Assembly (NCBI RefSeq): GCF_003149745.1
Contig: NZ_QGEG01000001.1
Span: 62,001-126,000 of the forward strand
Length of the DNA: 64,000 bases
Reading direction: 5' to 3'
From: Flagellimonas aquimarina
Lineage (GTDB): Bacteria > Bacteroidota > Bacteroidia > Flavobacteriales > Flavobacteriaceae
Numbering within the stretch: the stretch's first letter is position 1; the number at the start of each line of letters is the position of its first letter. Positions 51,995 through 59,359 of the stretch are shown piece after piece. The position numbers were made by a program, and so were the translations under genes. Below the pieces are notes generated by a model. It had not been told where the DNA came from. It searched no databases and worked only from the letters and a program-made list of their open reading frames with translations.

Positions 51995-52474
51995 TTATTG
52001 TGCATTTAAGAAAGCATCTCCTTGGTAAGTGGTGTAATTTACTTTTAACAGGTTAACTCGCCTAAGTTCCTCCTTAATATCAGAAACCACTCCAACATTG
52101 ACCTCTTGGTCCACTTTAAGGGAAACTGTGACCAAATTCCTAATTGCCTCCGGTTTTTTAGCTAATTCTGATAGCACATATGGCGCAACCTCATTTATTG
52201 TGGCAAGCCTGTTATCCAACTGAATTTTTGGCTCAGAACCAAGAACACTGGCAAGCTCTGGTGAGGGCTTACCAACAAATATTTCAATAATTCTATCTCT
52301 TTTTTCCAGTTTTTTTACCTGGTCTGCATTAGGCAAACGATTATCAACCAACAACGTATTGTCTTTAACTGTGGTAACCGTCATAAAGAAGAACAACAAC
52401 ATAAACACAATGTCTGGTAATGAAGCTGTTGAAACGGCAGGTAACCTATTCTTTGTATTTCTATAATTTTTCAT
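51995..52474 (-). CDS. ExbD/TolR-family proton-channel subunit (type B, copy 2)
   Basis: 159 aa. One N-terminal membrane helix with the conserved channel Asp in ASLPDIVFMLLFFFMTVTT (about 18-36), then a periplasmic domain beginning DNTLLVDNRLPNADQV. ExbD works with ExbB/TolQ in a proton-driven motor that powers outer-membrane transport or tethering. It overlaps the upstream ExbD gene by 4 bp and is the paralogue of 53283-53765 (same AVSTASLPDIVFMLLFFFMT and YVGKP/FVGKP segments). Confidence 0.93.
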   Translation of the reverse strand: MKNYRNTKNRLPAVSTASLPDIVFMLLFFFMTVTTVKDNTLLVDNRLPNADQVKKLEKRDRIIEIFVGKPSPELASVLGSEPKIQLDNRLATINEVAPYVLSELAKKPEAIRNLVTVSLKVDQEVNVGVVSDIKEELRRVNLLKVNYTTYQGDAFLNAQ

Positions 52475-53106
52475 TGAAATTCTGCTATTAAGTTCATATT
52501 GGTTTCTGCTTCTGACAATTGCATAGGATACATAGTCCGAATTTGATTTATCTTGGCCTTCAACTCGGATTTAGCTTTTAGATCAGTTTGAGGATCAAAA
52601 TATATCTCTTCCATTTCTTCATAACCCAAGTTAAAAAGTCGCTCCGCCTCTCTACTCCTTAGCTCATTATAAGCTGCTGTTAGCTCATTTTGAACAAGTA
52701 TATAAACTCCATAGGTTGCCTCCCTATCGCTATTTAAGGAAACTATAGCTCTGCCAGGACTATCTGAAGCATATAAACTTCTATCTCCTTGGCAATAATC
52801 ACAATAATTACCATCGCCTTTTGGAGCTCCCCCATTATCCAAAAAATCGATAGTAGCTGACTTTAGATTTTCCAAGCTCATGATTTCGTTTTCTACCAAA
52901 AGCTCGTTTTTTTTGTTAAGGCTTACCCTAAAAATATTCTTCTCCTGAACTTTAATTGGTGGAGTTGGGTCTTTAGGTGGCAACTTTCTGTCCAAACCTA
53001 CATCCGTCTCTATTGTAGTGGTAACTAAGAAAAAAATCAACAGCAAAAATGCGATATCCGCCATTGAACCCGCATTGACTTCCGGGATTTCATTGTTTCT
53101 AGCCAT
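52471..53106 (-). CDS. ExbD/TolR-family proton-channel subunit (type A, copy 2)
   Basis: 211 aa. Membrane helix with the channel Asp in NAGSMADIAFLLLIFFLVTT (about 11-30), then TIETDVGLDRKLPPKDPTPP and an enlarged periplasmic domain. It carries a Cys pair in GNYCDYCQGD (CxYC) that is also present in the other type A copy and is not part of ordinary ExbD. Overlaps 51995-52474 by 4 bp. Paralogue of 53776-54384; the two A-B pairs thus form a tandem duplication. Confidence 0.93.
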   Translation of the reverse strand: MARNNEIPEVNAGSMADIAFLLLIFFLVTTTIETDVGLDRKLPPKDPTPPIKVQEKNIFRVSLNKKNELLVENEIMSLENLKSATIDFLDNGGAPKGDGNYCDYCQGDRSLYASDSPGRAIVSLNSDREATYGVYILVQNELTAAYNELRSREAERLFNLGYEEMEEIYFDPQTDLKAKSELKAKINQIRTMYPMQLSEAETNMNLIAEFQ

Positions 53107-53228
53107 AATAAAATGTTTTGGAATAATTAATGATTATACCTGTAATAGGTAAGTAATCAATCTCAACAATTATTCCAAAACCCTATACTATGCTGAAAAC
53201 AAAGTAATTATAAAGTCTATTGCAAAAA

Positions 53229-53262
53229 AAAACGTCCCAAACTAAAAAATTTGGGACGTTTT
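53229..53262. terminator. terminator between the two ExbD pairs
   Basis: AAAACGTCCCAAA (53229-53241) pairs with TTTGGGACGTTTT (53250-53262), a 13-bp stem followed on the minus strand by a long T run. It would end the exbB-exbD-exbD transcript after 53283, so the second ExbD pair has lower expression or its own promoter between 53107 and 53228. Confidence 0.85.
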
Positions 53263-53282
53263 CACTAAATCTAAGTTCTTAC

Positions 53283-53765
53283 TTACTGTAAATTATTAAA
53301 AGCATTTCCTTCATAAGTCGTATAGTTGACCTTTAAGGCATTTACTTCTCTTAACTGTTGCTTAATATCGGCTATAAGACCCATATTGGCATCTTTATCA
53401 ACCTTTAAAGCAGTCGTTAATACATTCTGTATTTCCTGTGGTTTTTTAGCACGTTCCGCAAGGATATAAGAACCCACTTCATCAACACTGGCATATTTAT
53501 CGTTCAATTGAATTTTTGGTTCTGTTCCAAAAACCTTTTGATACTCTCTTGTGGGTTTACCCACGTAGATATAAATTACCCTGTCCTTCTTCTCCAATTT
53601 CTTAATCTCGGTAGCATTAGGAAGTGTATTTTCAACCAACAAAGAACTATCCTTCATCGTAGTTACCGTCATAAAAAAGAACAGTAGCATAAACACGATG
53701 TCTGGCAATGAGGCAGTTGAAACCGCTGGCAAATCACCATCTTTCTTTTTTGCAAACTTTGACAT
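53283..53765 (-). CDS. ExbD/TolR-family proton-channel subunit (type B, copy 1)
   Basis: 160 aa. Same layout as 51995-52474: Asp in ASLPDIVFMLLFFFMTVTT, then DSSLLVENTLPNATEIKKLEKK and a YIYVGKPTRE strand. It lies 10 bp after the type A gene at 53776-54384. Its C-terminal half (DIKQQLREVNALKVNYTTYEG) matches its paralogue closely. Confidence 0.93.
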   Translation of the reverse strand: MSKFAKKKDGDLPAVSTASLPDIVFMLLFFFMTVTTMKDSSLLVENTLPNATEIKKLEKKDRVIYIYVGKPTREYQKVFGTEPKIQLNDKYASVDEVGSYILAERAKKPQEIQNVLTTALKVDKDANMGLIADIKQQLREVNALKVNYTTYEGNAFNNLQ

Positions 53766-53775
53766 ATGATATACT

Positions 53776-54384
53776 TTAGTTAGTTGATGTTTCCGCTTCT
53801 GAAAGTTTCTGTGGAAACATTTCTTGAATACGCTTTACTTTGCCTTTAAGATCATCACGCACACTTGAAGGTGTTTCTGGATTTAAATATTCTGCCTCCA
53901 TATTTGTGAAATCGTCACCGTACAAACGCTGAGCTTCGCGGTTACGCAAGTCATTATATGCGCCAACCAACTCATTTTGTACAGTTATATAGGTAGCGTA
54001 CTTAGTTTCCCTATCATTCTTTAAGGAAATAATCGCTTTTTCTGGATTATCCGATGACGCAGGATCCTTTCTACCTTTACAATAATTGCACGATCCATCA
54101 CCTCCATTTTCTAAAAAGGCAACAGCTGCAGCTCTAAGGTTCTTTAAATCCATTAATTCATCTTCTACCAATAATTGACCATTTCTATTGATATTAACAG
54201 TAAAAATATTCTTCTGCTTAATAACTACATCAATATCCTCTGGCGGATCCATTGGAGGCAACATACGATCTAATCCTGCATCCGTCTCAATGGTCGTGGT
54301 AACCAAGAAAAAGATAAGTAATAAGAAAGCTATGTCTGCCATAGAACCGGCATTCACTTCTGGTGCTCCTTTTCTTCTAGGCAT
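53776..54384 (-). CDS. ExbD/TolR-family proton-channel subunit (type A, copy 1)
   Basis: 202 aa. Membrane helix with Asp in NAGSMADIAFLLLIFFLVTT, then TIETDAGLDRMLPP. The periplasmic part has the CNYC pair (GSCNYCKGRK) at about 93-100. It lies 12 bp after the small membrane protein gene, so it belongs to the exbB transcript. Type A proteins are about 50 residues longer than ordinary ExbD. Confidence 0.93.
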   Translation of the reverse strand: MPRRKGAPEVNAGSMADIAFLLLIFFLVTTTIETDAGLDRMLPPMDPPEDIDVVIKQKNIFTVNINRNGQLLVEDELMDLKNLRAAAVAFLENGGDGSCNYCKGRKDPASSDNPEKAIISLKNDRETKYATYITVQNELVGAYNDLRNREAQRLYGDDFTNMEAEYLNPETPSSVRDDLKGKVKRIQEMFPQKLSEAETSTN

Positions 54385-54396
54385 AACTATATATTT

Positions 54397-54843
54397 TTAC
54401 TTAACAAACATTTTTTTCAATCCTGGAAGCACCATAAGTGCAACAGCTACAATAGTAAGGATAAAGAATACGTTCAATCCCATACCAATGTTTTTAACGG
54501 TACTTTCTGTTGTGCTCAAGTTAGAGTTATCCGCAAATGTATCAACAACTGCTTTTGCTTCTTCAGATGAAGAAAGTCCATATGCAATTGCAACCACCAA
54601 TGCCAACCCGCCCAATGCAAAAAGGGACTTTTTAAGGCTTCCTGGTGTAGACAATAATTTCTTAAGTCCAAAAAATACAGATGTGATAACCGCAATGGCC
54701 AACAGGATATACATTATAACGAACATAAAGTTCATTGCGCCATTATTTATGGCATCTGGATCAGATGCATCTGGCATGAAGAACCACAATGCTGCAGCTA
54801 CAAGCCCGATGACAATGAGCGCTATTTTTACTAATTTATTCAT
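54397..54843 (-). CDS. small membrane protein of the ExbB-ExbD cluster
   Basis: 148 aa with four predicted helices (about 5-22, 35-60, 72-90 and 118-142) and Lys-rich loops (GLKKLLSTPGSLKKS). I know no function. Its place between exbB (27 bp) and exbD (12 bp), with the same direction, makes it a likely accessory subunit of the motor complex; genes of this size at this position are common in Bacteroidota. Confidence 0.78.
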   Translation of the reverse strand: MNKLVKIALIVIGLVAAALWFFMPDASDPDAINNGAMNFMFVIMYILLAIAVITSVFFGLKKLLSTPGSLKKSLFALGGLALVVAIAYGLSSSEEAKAVVDTFADNSNLSTTESTVKNIGMGLNVFFILTIVAVALMVLPGLKKMFVK

Positions 54844-54870
54844 GATTCTCGATAGTTTTAAATTTCGTAA

Positions 54871-55614
54871 TTACTTTTTATGTGCTGCCAACATATCTAT
54901 TAAAGATATAGAGGAGTCTTCCATGTCATTTACGATACTATCGATTTTTGCAATAATATAGTTATAGAAAATTTGAAGGATAATAGCTGTAATCAAACCA
55001 AATACTGTTGTCAATAAAGCCACCTGAATGTCACCTGCAATCAAAGATGCGCTCAAGTTACCTACTGCAGCAATTTTCTGGAAGGCAGCAATCATACCAA
55101 TTACCGTACCCATAAACCCAAGCATAGGTGCGATAGCAATAAACAAAGACAACCAAGAAACGTTCTTTTCTAATTGTCCCATTTGAACTCCACCGTAAGC
55201 AACAACCGCTTTTTCCGCAGATTCCAATCCTTCTCCAGCTCTATCCAATCCTTGGTAGAAAATGGAAGCAACAGGACCTTTTGTGTTTCTACATACTTCT
55301 TTTGCAGCTTCTATACCGCCGGAAGCCAATGCATCTTCAACTTGCTGCTTGAGCTTAGAGGAATTAGTGCTGGCCAAATTCAAATAAATAATTCTTTCGA
55401 TCGCAACTGCCAATCCCAAAATCAAACATAAAAGTACAATTCCCATAAAAGCAGGGCCTCCTTGAATAAACTGTTCTTTTAATACTTGAGTGAAACCTTT
55501 GCTAGCTTCAGCCGCAGCTTCTTCTTGTAACATAGCTGCAGATGCAGTCGTAGTTCCCAAAATAAACATTCCGGCTACAGCCAGAGTAGAGGATATTTTT
55601 TTCATTTCTTTCAA
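54871..55614 (-). CDS. exbB: ExbB/TolQ/MotA-family proton-channel protein
   Basis: 247 aa. An N-terminal hydrophobic stretch (1-27, ending TTASAAM) may be an extra helix or signal, followed by three channel helices (about 52-75, 145-175 and 180-215). The conserved MotA/TolQ/ExbB segment is GFMGTVIGMIAAFQ and then IQVALLTTVFGLITAI. It forms the pentameric stator through which protons flow, with the ExbD helices inside. One ExbB serves four ExbD genes in this locus. tRNA-Ser lies just upstream. Confidence 0.95.
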   Translation of the reverse strand: MKEMKKISSTLAVAGMFILGTTTASAAMLQEEAAAEASKGFTQVLKEQFIQGGPAFMGIVLLCLILGLAVAIERIIYLNLASTNSSKLKQQVEDALASGGIEAAKEVCRNTKGPVASIFYQGLDRAGEGLESAEKAVVAYGGVQMGQLEKNVSWLSLFIAIAPMLGFMGTVIGMIAAFQKIAAVGNLSASLIAGDIQVALLTTVFGLITAIILQIFYNYIIAKIDSIVNDMEDSSISLIDMLAAHKK

Positions 55615-55683
55615 ACTTAAATTTAGTTAGTTAATAATGTTAAAGATATAAAAATTTTATAATTGAAAAATTAAAATACCTAG

Positions 55684-55771
55684 CAGAGAGGAAGGGATTC
55701 GAACCCTCGATACACTTTTGGTGTATACACACTTTCCAGGCGTGCGCCTTCGACCACTCGGCCACCTCTCT
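55684..55771 (-). tRNA. tRNA-Ser (anticodon GGA)
   Basis: 88 nt, with the long variable arm of class II tRNAs (GTGTATACACCAAAAGTGTAT region). Acceptor AGAGAGG pairs with CCTCTCT, discriminator G. The anticodon loop CTGGAAA gives GGA, reading TCC and TCT. The T-arm has GGTTCGAATCC. No encoded CCA. It is 69 bp upstream of exbB in the same direction. Confidence 0.95.
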
Positions 55772-55838
55772 ATGAATCATAGTTAGGGCGACCAATAAAC
55801 AAAAAAATAATTAGTTAAAGAAATTTAGGCCGTTAATT

Positions 55839-56870
55839 TTAGTGCATTTCACCACGAAGCGGTGTTTCAAAAATTGTCTTAAAGAGTTTGCCAGAAATAT
55901 TACTCCCTAATAGGTACATGGCTTTGGCAATTGCTGCCTCGGTCGTAATATCCTTTCCGTTAATCAATTGCATCTCTTTTAGCTTTTCACTTGTCTCATA
56001 ATGACCCATTGAAACACCACCTCCAGAACACTGCGTTACATTAATAATATATAATCCCTTGGCAATGGCCCCTTCCAATTCATTTAGAAACCAATTATCC
56101 ATTGGCGCATTGCCAGCCCCATAGGTTTCCAATATTACCGCCTTTAGCCCAGATATATTTAAAATACCCTTTAGCACAGACCTATTAAGCCCTGGGAAAA
56201 GTTTTAATACGGCGATATTATTGTCCATTTTCTTATGTACCTGCAATGATTTTGCTTTATGCGGTCTTTTGGTAAGATATGAATAATGAACTTTTAAATG
56301 CACCCCAGATTCAACCAAAGGCGGATGATTTAAAGATGCAAATGCTTCAAAATGTTCTGCATTTATCTTGGTAGTCCTATTCGCTCTGTACAATTTATAT
56401 TCAAAATACAATCCTACCTCTTGCACAATAGGCATTCCCTTTTCCTTTAATGCCGCTATTTGAATGGACGTAATTAGATTCTCTTTTGCATCTGTTCGCA
56501 AATCCCCTATAGGAAGCTGAGACCCAGTAAAGATTACAGGTTTAGAAAGGTTTTCCAACATAAAACTCAAGGCCGAGGCAGAATAACTCATAGTATCGCT
56601 ACCATGCAATACAACAAAACCATCGTAAGCTTTATAATTATCCTCAATCATGGATGCTATTGTCACCCAATGATCAGGGTTCATATTAGACGAGTCAATG
56701 GGTTTTTCAAAAGATATTCCCTTTATATTACAATCCAATTGATTCAATTCAGGAATATTTCCTACCAACTCATCAAAATTAAAAGCTTTCAGCGCTCCTG
56801 TTTTATAATCCTTTACCATACCGATGGTACCTCCGGTATAAATAAGCAGAATGTTCGTTTTGTTTTTCAT
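55839..56870 (-). CDS. ansA: type I L-asparaginase
   Basis: 343 aa from ATG 56870 (MKNKTNILLIYTGGTIGM). An upstream ATG at 56888 overlaps tatD and is less likely. Both Thr motifs of the family are present: YTGGTIG (Thr12/Thr15 region) and VLHGSDTMSYSASAL. No signal peptide, so it is the cytoplasmic type I enzyme that converts Asn to Asp and ammonia. It is 7 bp after tatD, and probably in its operon; the C-terminal regulatory domain typical of type I (AAIAKAMYLLG) is present. Confidence 0.93.
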   Translation of the reverse strand: MKNKTNILLIYTGGTIGMVKDYKTGALKAFNFDELVGNIPELNQLDCNIKGISFEKPIDSSNMNPDHWVTIASMIEDNYKAYDGFVVLHGSDTMSYSASALSFMLENLSKPVIFTGSQLPIGDLRTDAKENLITSIQIAALKEKGMPIVQEVGLYFEYKLYRANRTTKINAEHFEAFASLNHPPLVESGVHLKVHYSYLTKRPHKAKSLQVHKKMDNNIAVLKLFPGLNRSVLKGILNISGLKAVILETYGAGNAPMDNWFLNELEGAIAKGLYIINVTQCSGGGVSMGHYETSEKLKEMQLINGKDITTEAAIAKAMYLLGSNISGKLFKTIFETPLRGEMH

Positions 56871-56877
56871 ATCATTA

Positions 56878-57645
56878 TTAAATACCAAAAACTTTTTTGG
56901 AGTTGTTAGTTGTTATTGACGCTATCTCCTCTTGACCCATACCATATAATTTAGCAAGCTTCTCCACCACCTTAATTATATAGGAACTTTCGTTTCGCTT
57001 TCCTCTATAAGGAACAGGTGCTAAATAAGGAGAATCCGTTTCTAATACAATATGTTGCAAATCTACCTCATTTAAAAAAGTATCAATTTTCCCATTTTTA
57101 AAGGTTACCACTCCACCAATTCCCAACTTCATATTATAGGATATGGCTTTATTTGCCTGCTCCAAAGTGCCCGTAAAACAATGGAATATTCCACGAAGGT
57201 CATCTCCTTTTTCTTGCTCCAAGACCTCAAAGATTTCATCAAAAGATTCTCGACAATGAATTACAATAGGAAGTGCATACTTTTTTGCCAGCTGGATCTG
57301 ACGTACAAAAGCATCTTGCTGTTGCTTTAAAAAGGTTTTGTCCCAATACAAATCAATACCGATTTCCCCAACAGCACAAAAACTTCGCTCCGAGAGCATC
57401 TTCTCCACATGGGCTAACTCTTCTTCATAATTCTCCTTTACATGGGTAGGGTGAAGCCCCATCATTAAATGAACGTTTTCCGGATACGCAGCTTCCAAAT
57501 CCAACATAGCTTGGGAATAAGTGGAATCTATGGCTGGAATAAAGAAACGTTTTACACCTGCTTCCATCGCTGTTTTTATCATTGCATCGCGATCCTCATC
57601 AAAAGCTTCGCTATATAAATGCGTATGCGTATCCGTTATAACCAT
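56878..57645 (-). CDS. tatD: TatD-family metal-dependent deoxyribonuclease
   Basis: 255 aa TIM barrel. Metal ligands are visible: DTHTHLYS (His7, His9), GEIGIDLYWD (Glu), VIHCRESFDE (His), GIFHCFTG (His) and ETDSPYLAPVPYRGK (Asp). TatD enzymes act as 3'-5' DNases in repair and DNA breakdown. It is followed by the asparaginase gene. Confidence 0.94.
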   Translation of the reverse strand: MVITDTHTHLYSEAFDEDRDAMIKTAMEAGVKRFFIPAIDSTYSQAMLDLEAAYPENVHLMMGLHPTHVKENYEEELAHVEKMLSERSFCAVGEIGIDLYWDKTFLKQQQDAFVRQIQLAKKYALPIVIHCRESFDEIFEVLEQEKGDDLRGIFHCFTGTLEQANKAISYNMKLGIGGVVTFKNGKIDTFLNEVDLQHIVLETDSPYLAPVPYRGKRNESSYIIKVVEKLAKLYGMGQEEIASITTNNSKKVFGI

Positions 57646-57682
57646 AAAGCAAAAATAGGTTTATCTTTAATAAAAATAGTTG

Positions 57683-58123
57683 ATGAAATCCCTCAAAAAA
57701 TTTCTGTCTTCCAAAAATTATGCTCGCATTCCTTTAGTCATGACAGAAACCAATCATTTTGAAATAGCAGCCAAAATCAATGGTGTTTCCGGCCGATTTA
57801 TTCTAGACACTGGAGCTTCCAACACATGTGTTGGCATGGACAAAATTGATTTTTTTAAAATGGTTTCCGAAGTATCTGATATTAAAGCTGCCGGAGCTGG
57901 AGCTTCAGAAATGGAAACTTTGGTATCCAACAAGAATAAGATTCAAATTGGCGCCTGGAAGAAAAAGAAACAAAAAATGGTGTTATTTGATTTGGTTCAT
58001 GTCAACAAAGCACTTACACTCCACAATGCCTTGCCAGTAGATGGAATTATAGGCGGCGACGTCCTTAAAAAAGGTAAGGCCGTAATTGATTATGATAAAA
58101 AGTGCCTTTTCCTAAAGCTCTAA
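57683..58123 (+). CDS. retropepsin-like aspartic protease-fold protein
   Basis: 146 aa from ATG 57683; a TTG three bases earlier is also in frame. The single-domain aspartic protease motif [13 protein letters not shown] has Asp42-Thr-Gly44, and [11 protein letters not shown] is the flap-distal glycine segment typical of gag-pol-like and clan AA proteins. A dimer would be needed for activity. The N-terminal 20 residues are basic but not a clear signal peptide. It is divergent from tatD, and its end overlaps the convergent sucB gene by 12 bp. Function in Bacteroidota is unknown. Confidence 0.82.
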   Translation: MKSLKKFLSSKNYARIPLVMTETNHFEIAAKINGVSGRFILDTGASNTCVGMDKIDFFKMVSEVSDIKAAGAGASEMETLVSNKNKIQIGAWKKKKQKMVLFDLVHVNKALTLHNALPVDGIIGGDVLKKGKAVIDYDKKCLFLKL

Positions 58124-59332
58124 AGCTTTTTTCACATTGCCGTCCATCAATAATTCTTCTGGACTCTCCAAAGCTTCTTTTACAGCAACCAAGAATCCTA
58201 CGGATTCTTTACCATCAATGATTCTATGGTCATAGGAAAGTGCCACATACATGATGGGCGCAATCACCACTTGTCCGTCTTTAGCAATTGGGCGCTCCAC
58301 AATATTGTGCATTCCTAAAATAGCACTTTGTGGTGGGTTTATAATAGGTGTGGATAACATTGAACCAAACACGCCCCCATTGGTTATAGTAAAGGTACCT
58401 CCAGTCATTTCGTCTACAGTAATCTCCCCTTCTCTTGCTCTTATCGCTAGACGTTTTACCTCAGCTTCAACACCTCTAAAAGTTAGGTTCTCCGCGTTTC
58501 GGATAACTGGTACCATAAGTCCCTTTGGGCCTGAAACCGCTATACTGATGTCACAAAAATCATAGGACAACATTTCTTTACCATCTATCATAGAATTTAC
58601 AGCAGGGTACATTTCCAATGCACGAACAACTGCTTTTGTAAAGAAGGACATAAAGCCCAAACTTACCCCATGCTTTTCTTTAAACGTTTCTTTGTACTGC
58701 TTACGCAATTCAAAAATTGGAGACATATCCACTTCGTTGAAAGTGGTCAACATTGCAGTTTCATTTTTGGCAGCAACCAAACGTTCAGCAACTTTTCTTC
58801 TTAGCATGGAAAGCTTGGAACGAGACTCGCCTCTGCTTCCACCAGTTGGCGACCCCATGGACGGGACTGCTTTTACTGCATCCTCCTTGGTAATACGGCC
58901 ATCTCTACCAGAACCTGAAACTGCCGCTGAATCGATTCCTTTTTCATCAAGAATTTTCTTTGCAGCTGGCGATGGTGTGCCGGACGCATAGGTTTCTTTC
59001 TTAGCCTCAACTGGTTCTGAAGATTCCACCTTTGGCGGTGCTGACTTAGCTTCTTCTTTGGCAGCTGGCGCTTCAGTATCTCCCTCTGGTTTTGCAGCGC
59101 TTGTATCTATTAGACAAACCACTTCGCCTACTGCCACTGCATCTCCTTCTTCTGCTTTTAGCGTAATTATTCCGCTTTCTTCCGCAGGAAGTTCTAAAGT
59201 AGCTTTATCGGAATCTACCTCAGCAATTGCCTGATCTTTTTCAACATAATCTCCATCTTGCACCAACCATTCTGCAATCTCTACTTCGGTAATGGACTCC
59301 CCTGGTGAGGGAACTTTCATTTCTAAAACCAT
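58112..59332 (-). CDS. sucB: 2-oxoglutarate dehydrogenase E2 (dihydrolipoyl succinyltransferase)
   Basis: 406 aa. One lipoyl domain with Lys43 in [12 protein letters not shown]; an Ala/Pro/Glu-rich linker; the E3-binding peripheral domain ([20 protein letters not shown], about 120-155); and the catalytic domain with [13 protein letters not shown] (His and Asp). It moves succinyl groups to CoA in the TCA cycle. It is 27 bp after sucA. No E3 (lipoamide dehydrogenase) gene is in the window. Confidence 0.96.
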   Translation of the reverse strand: MVLEMKVPSPGESITEVEIAEWLVQDGDYVEKDQAIAEVDSDKATLELPAEESGIITLKAEEGDAVAVGEVVCLIDTSAAKPEGDTEAPAAKEEAKSAPPKVESSEPVEAKKETYASGTPSPAAKKILDEKGIDSAAVSGSGRDGRITKEDAVKAVPSMGSPTGGSRGESRSKLSMLRRKVAERLVAAKNETAMLTTFNEVDMSPIFELRKQYKETFKEKHGVSLGFMSFFTKAVVRALEMYPAVNSMIDGKEMLSYDFCDISIAVSGPKGLMVPVIRNAENLTFRGVEAEVKRLAIRAREGEITVDEMTGGTFTITNGGVFGSMLSTPIINPPQSAILGMHNIVERPIAKDGQVVIAPIMYVALSYDHRIIDGKESVGFLVAVKEALESPEELLMDGNVKKALEL

Positions 59333-59359
59333 GTTATTCTAGTTTTAATGCTTTGTAAA

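Noticed and set aside
54188..54961. 257-codon plus-strand frame opposite exbD and the small membrane protein
   Set aside because: It is antisense to three well-supported genes, which have operon spacing and family motifs.
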